Assembly: GCA_018066825.1 (NCBI GenBank)
Contig: JAGPVU010000038.1
Coordinates: 1-7,509 of the forward strand
Length of the DNA: 7,509 bases
Source of the DNA: Cycloclasticus sp.
Lineage (GTDB): Bacteria; Pseudomonadota; Gammaproteobacteria; Methylococcales; Cycloclasticaceae
Direction of reading: 5' to 3'
A program made the position numbers and the translations under genes. Under the pieces are notes generated by a model. The model saw only the letters and a list, made by a program, of their open reading frames with translations, was not told where the DNA came from and searched no databases. Below, one piece after another: positions 5,811 to 7,509 of the stretch; the stretch's first letter is position 1, and each line of letters starts with the position of its first letter.

Positions 5811-5815
5811 TATAG

Positions 5816-7509
5816 ATGAGCTCTAAAATTTATTATACGCATACCGATGAGGCGCCCTTATTAGCCACGTGCTCATTGCTTCCTGTCATTAAATCGTTTG
5901 CATCAACTGCAGATATTGAGATTGAGCTGAGTGATATCTCGCTTGCAAGCCGTGTGCTGAATGCTTTTTCTGACCGCTTACCTGACGAGCAAAAAAAGCC
6001 AGATGTGTTATCTATGCTTGGAAAGCTAACGCATGACCCGAAGGCTAATATTATTAAATTACCTAATATTAGTGCCTCCATTCCACAGCTTAAAGAGGTC
6101 ATTAGTGAGTTACAAGCTAAAGGCTATGCATTACCTGATTACCCAGAAGACCCGAAGAACGACGAAGAAAAAAGCATTTTAGCAAGCTATTCAAAAACCT
6201 TAGGTAGCGCCGTTAATCCGGTGTTACGTGAAGGCAACTCCGATCGTAGGGCGCCCAAAGCCGTTAAAGACTACGCAAAGAAAAACCCGCATTCAATGGG
6301 CAAGTGGAGCCAGGCGTCTCAAACGCATGTGTCGCACATGCACGCAGGCGATTTTTATTGCAGTGAAAAAAGCCTCACCTTGGATAAAGCTTGTACAGTT
6401 AAAATCGAACACGTTGCCAATAATGGTGATGTGACGGTACTAAAAGAACATATCGCCTTGCAAAAAGATGAAGTCATAGACAGTATGTTTATGAGTAAAA
6501 AGGCCTTGTGCGAGTTTTTGGAAAGCGAAATGGAAGACGCCAGAGAAACAGGGGTGATGTTCTCATTTCACGTAAAAGCCACCATGATGAAGGTCTCGCA
6601 CCCCATCGTGTTTGGTCACGCGGTAAAAATATACTATAAAGATTTATTTAAAAAACACGGCAAACTATTTGACGAATTGGGTGTTAACCCAAATGACGGT
6701 CTAAGTAGCGTATACGAGCACATTGAGAAGCTGCCTGAGTCGATTAAAGAAGAAATACTGAGTGATATGCACGCCTGTTATGAGACGCGTCCAGAACTCG
6801 CTATGGTTGATTCTGCGAAAGGTATTTCAAATCTACACACACCGAATGAAGTGATCGTTGACGCATCAATGCCGGCAATGATTAGAGCGGGCGGAAAGAT
6901 GTGGGGCCCTGATGGTAAATTAAAAGACACGAAAGCGGTGATGCCGGAAAGTACCTTTGCTCGAATCTATCAAGAGATCATTAATTTTTGTAAAACGCAT
7001 GGTGCGTTTGACCCGGCGACGATGGGTAGCGTGCCTAATGTTGGTTTGATGGCGCAAAAGGCTGAGGAGTATGGCTCGCATGATAAAACGTTTGAAATTA
7101 AAGCCGATGGACGTACACGTATTGTCGATGAGCAAGAGAAAGTACTGCTTGAAATGCAGGTTGAACAAGGTGATATCTGGCGGATGTGCCAAGTAAAAGA
7201 TGCACCAATCCAAGATTGGGTGAAACTTGCCGTTACTCGGTCACGCCTATCGAACACCCCGGCGGTGTTTTGGTTAGACGAGTACCGGCCGCATGAAAAT
7301 GAATTGATCAAAAAAGTTGAGCGCTACCTCATGGATCATGACCTGAGTGGTTTGGATATCCGCATCATGTCGCAAACCAGGGCGATGCGTTACACCTTGG
7401 AGCGTTTGATACGGGGTAAGGATACTATCTCAGTCACTGGTAATATTTTACGTGACTACTTGACCGACTTGTTCCCAATTTTAGAGCTAGGCACCAGCGC
7501 AAAAATGTT
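5816..7509 (+). CDS. icd: Monomeric NADP-dependent isocitrate dehydrogenase, 3'-truncated by window edge
   Basis: The first 564 codons belong to the monomeric (about 740-residue, Azotobacter/Corynebacterium type) isocitrate dehydrogenase, which oxidatively decarboxylates isocitrate to 2-oxoglutarate in the TCA cycle and yields NADPH. It is unrelated in length and motifs to the homodimeric E. coli Icd. Residues known from the Azotobacter vinelandii structure, as I remember its numbering, are all present one position earlier: N84 and S86 (NISAS), S131, N134, R138 and R144 (GSAVNPVLREGNSDRR), K254, D349 (metal ligand), Y419, R546, D547 and D551 (LRDYLTDLF). The uniform offset shows an intact N-terminal three-quarters without insertion or frameshift. 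About 175 residues, including much of the NADP-binding site, lie beyond the window. The ATG has a strong RBS. The gene stands apart from the tRNAs upstream and probably has its own promoter. The symbol is sometimes given as icd2 or idh. Confidence 0.96.
   Translation, partial: MSSKIYYTHTDEAPLLATCSLLPVIKSFASTADIEIELSDISLASRVLNAFSDRLPDEQKKPDVLSMLGKLTHDPKANIIKLPNISASIPQLKEVISELQAKGYALPDYPEDPKNDEEKSILASYSKTLGSAVNPVLREGNSDRRAPKAVKDYAKKNPHSMGKWSQASQTHVSHMHAGDFYCSEKSLTLDKACTVKIEHVANNGDVTVLKEHIALQKDEVIDSMFMSKKALCEFLESEMEDARETGVMFSFHVKATMMKVSHPIVFGHAVKIYYKDLFKKHGKLFDELGVNPNDGLSSVYEHIEKLPESIKEEILSDMHACYETRPELAMVDSAKGISNLHTPNEVIVDASMPAMIRAGGKMWGPDGKLKDTKAVMPESTFARIYQEIINFCKTHGAFDPATMGSVPNVGLMAQKAEEYGSHDKTFEIKADGRTRIVDEQEKVLLEMQVEQGDIWRMCQVKDAPIQDWVKLAVTRSRLSNTPAVFWLDEYRPHENELIKKVERYLMDHDLSGLDIRIMSQTRAMRYTLERLIRGKDTISVTGNILRDYLTDLFPILELGTSAKM

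Noticed and set aside
5833..7311. Several open frames on both strands (5833-6102 -, 6228-6434 +, 6920-7213 -, 6970-7311 -)
   Set aside because: All fall inside the continuous, full-motif monomeric isocitrate dehydrogenase frame that begins at 5816 and runs off the window.
1..7509. Search for a CRISPR array, insertion sequence, att site, phage genes or a new multi-gene system
   Set aside because: No regularly spaced repeats, transposase or integrase motifs or terminal repeats were seen, and nearly all sequence is accounted for by recognised housekeeping genes. The tRNA 3' ends are not repeated downstream, so there is no sign of integration at the tRNAs.

Overview
This is a gene-dense stretch of what looks like an ordinary bacterial chromosome, with every gene on the + strand. 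Protein sequences and gene order point to a gammaproteobacterium. The Pnp, UvrC and PgsA proteins align closely with the Escherichia coli proteins as I remember them, and the order pgsA - tRNA-Gly(GCC) - tRNA-Cys(GCA) is the one seen in enterobacteria. A PhaR-type regulator and a monomeric NADP-isocitrate dehydrogenase, together with AT-leaning DNA, argue against an enterobacterium. They would suit a marine or environmental gammaproteobacterium, perhaps a Cycloclasticus/Methylophaga-like lineage, but that genus-level guess is weak.

Layout: positions 2-259 hold the 3' part of rpsO (ribosomal protein S15). After only 27 bases comes pnp (287-2365, polynucleotide phosphorylase), and 14 bases later phaR (2380-2838, PHA-synthesis repressor family). 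A perfectly self-complementary 38-base terminator (2852-2889) closes this group. uvrC (2971-4812, excinuclease subnuclease) and pgsA (4857-5411, phosphatidylglycerophosphate synthase) form the next pair. A strong sigma70-type promoter (5425-5452) then drives tRNA-Gly (5465-5539). A terminator-like hairpin separates it from tRNA-Cys (5588-5661). A leader of about 150 bases precedes the last gene, icd (5816 to the window edge), a monomeric isocitrate dehydrogenase cut at codon 564.

Functionally these are housekeeping genes: translation (rpsO, two tRNAs), RNA turnover (pnp), DNA repair (uvrC), phospholipid synthesis (pgsA) and the TCA cycle/NADPH supply (icd), plus one carbon-storage regulator (phaR). 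I found no mobile element, CRISPR array, phage gene or new defence or biosynthetic system. The points worth a second look are regulatory: the very short rpsO-pnp gap, phaR placed as the third gene of an rpsO-pnp unit, the terminator-like hairpin between two tRNA genes, and the missing Shine-Dalgarno sequences at uvrC and pgsA.
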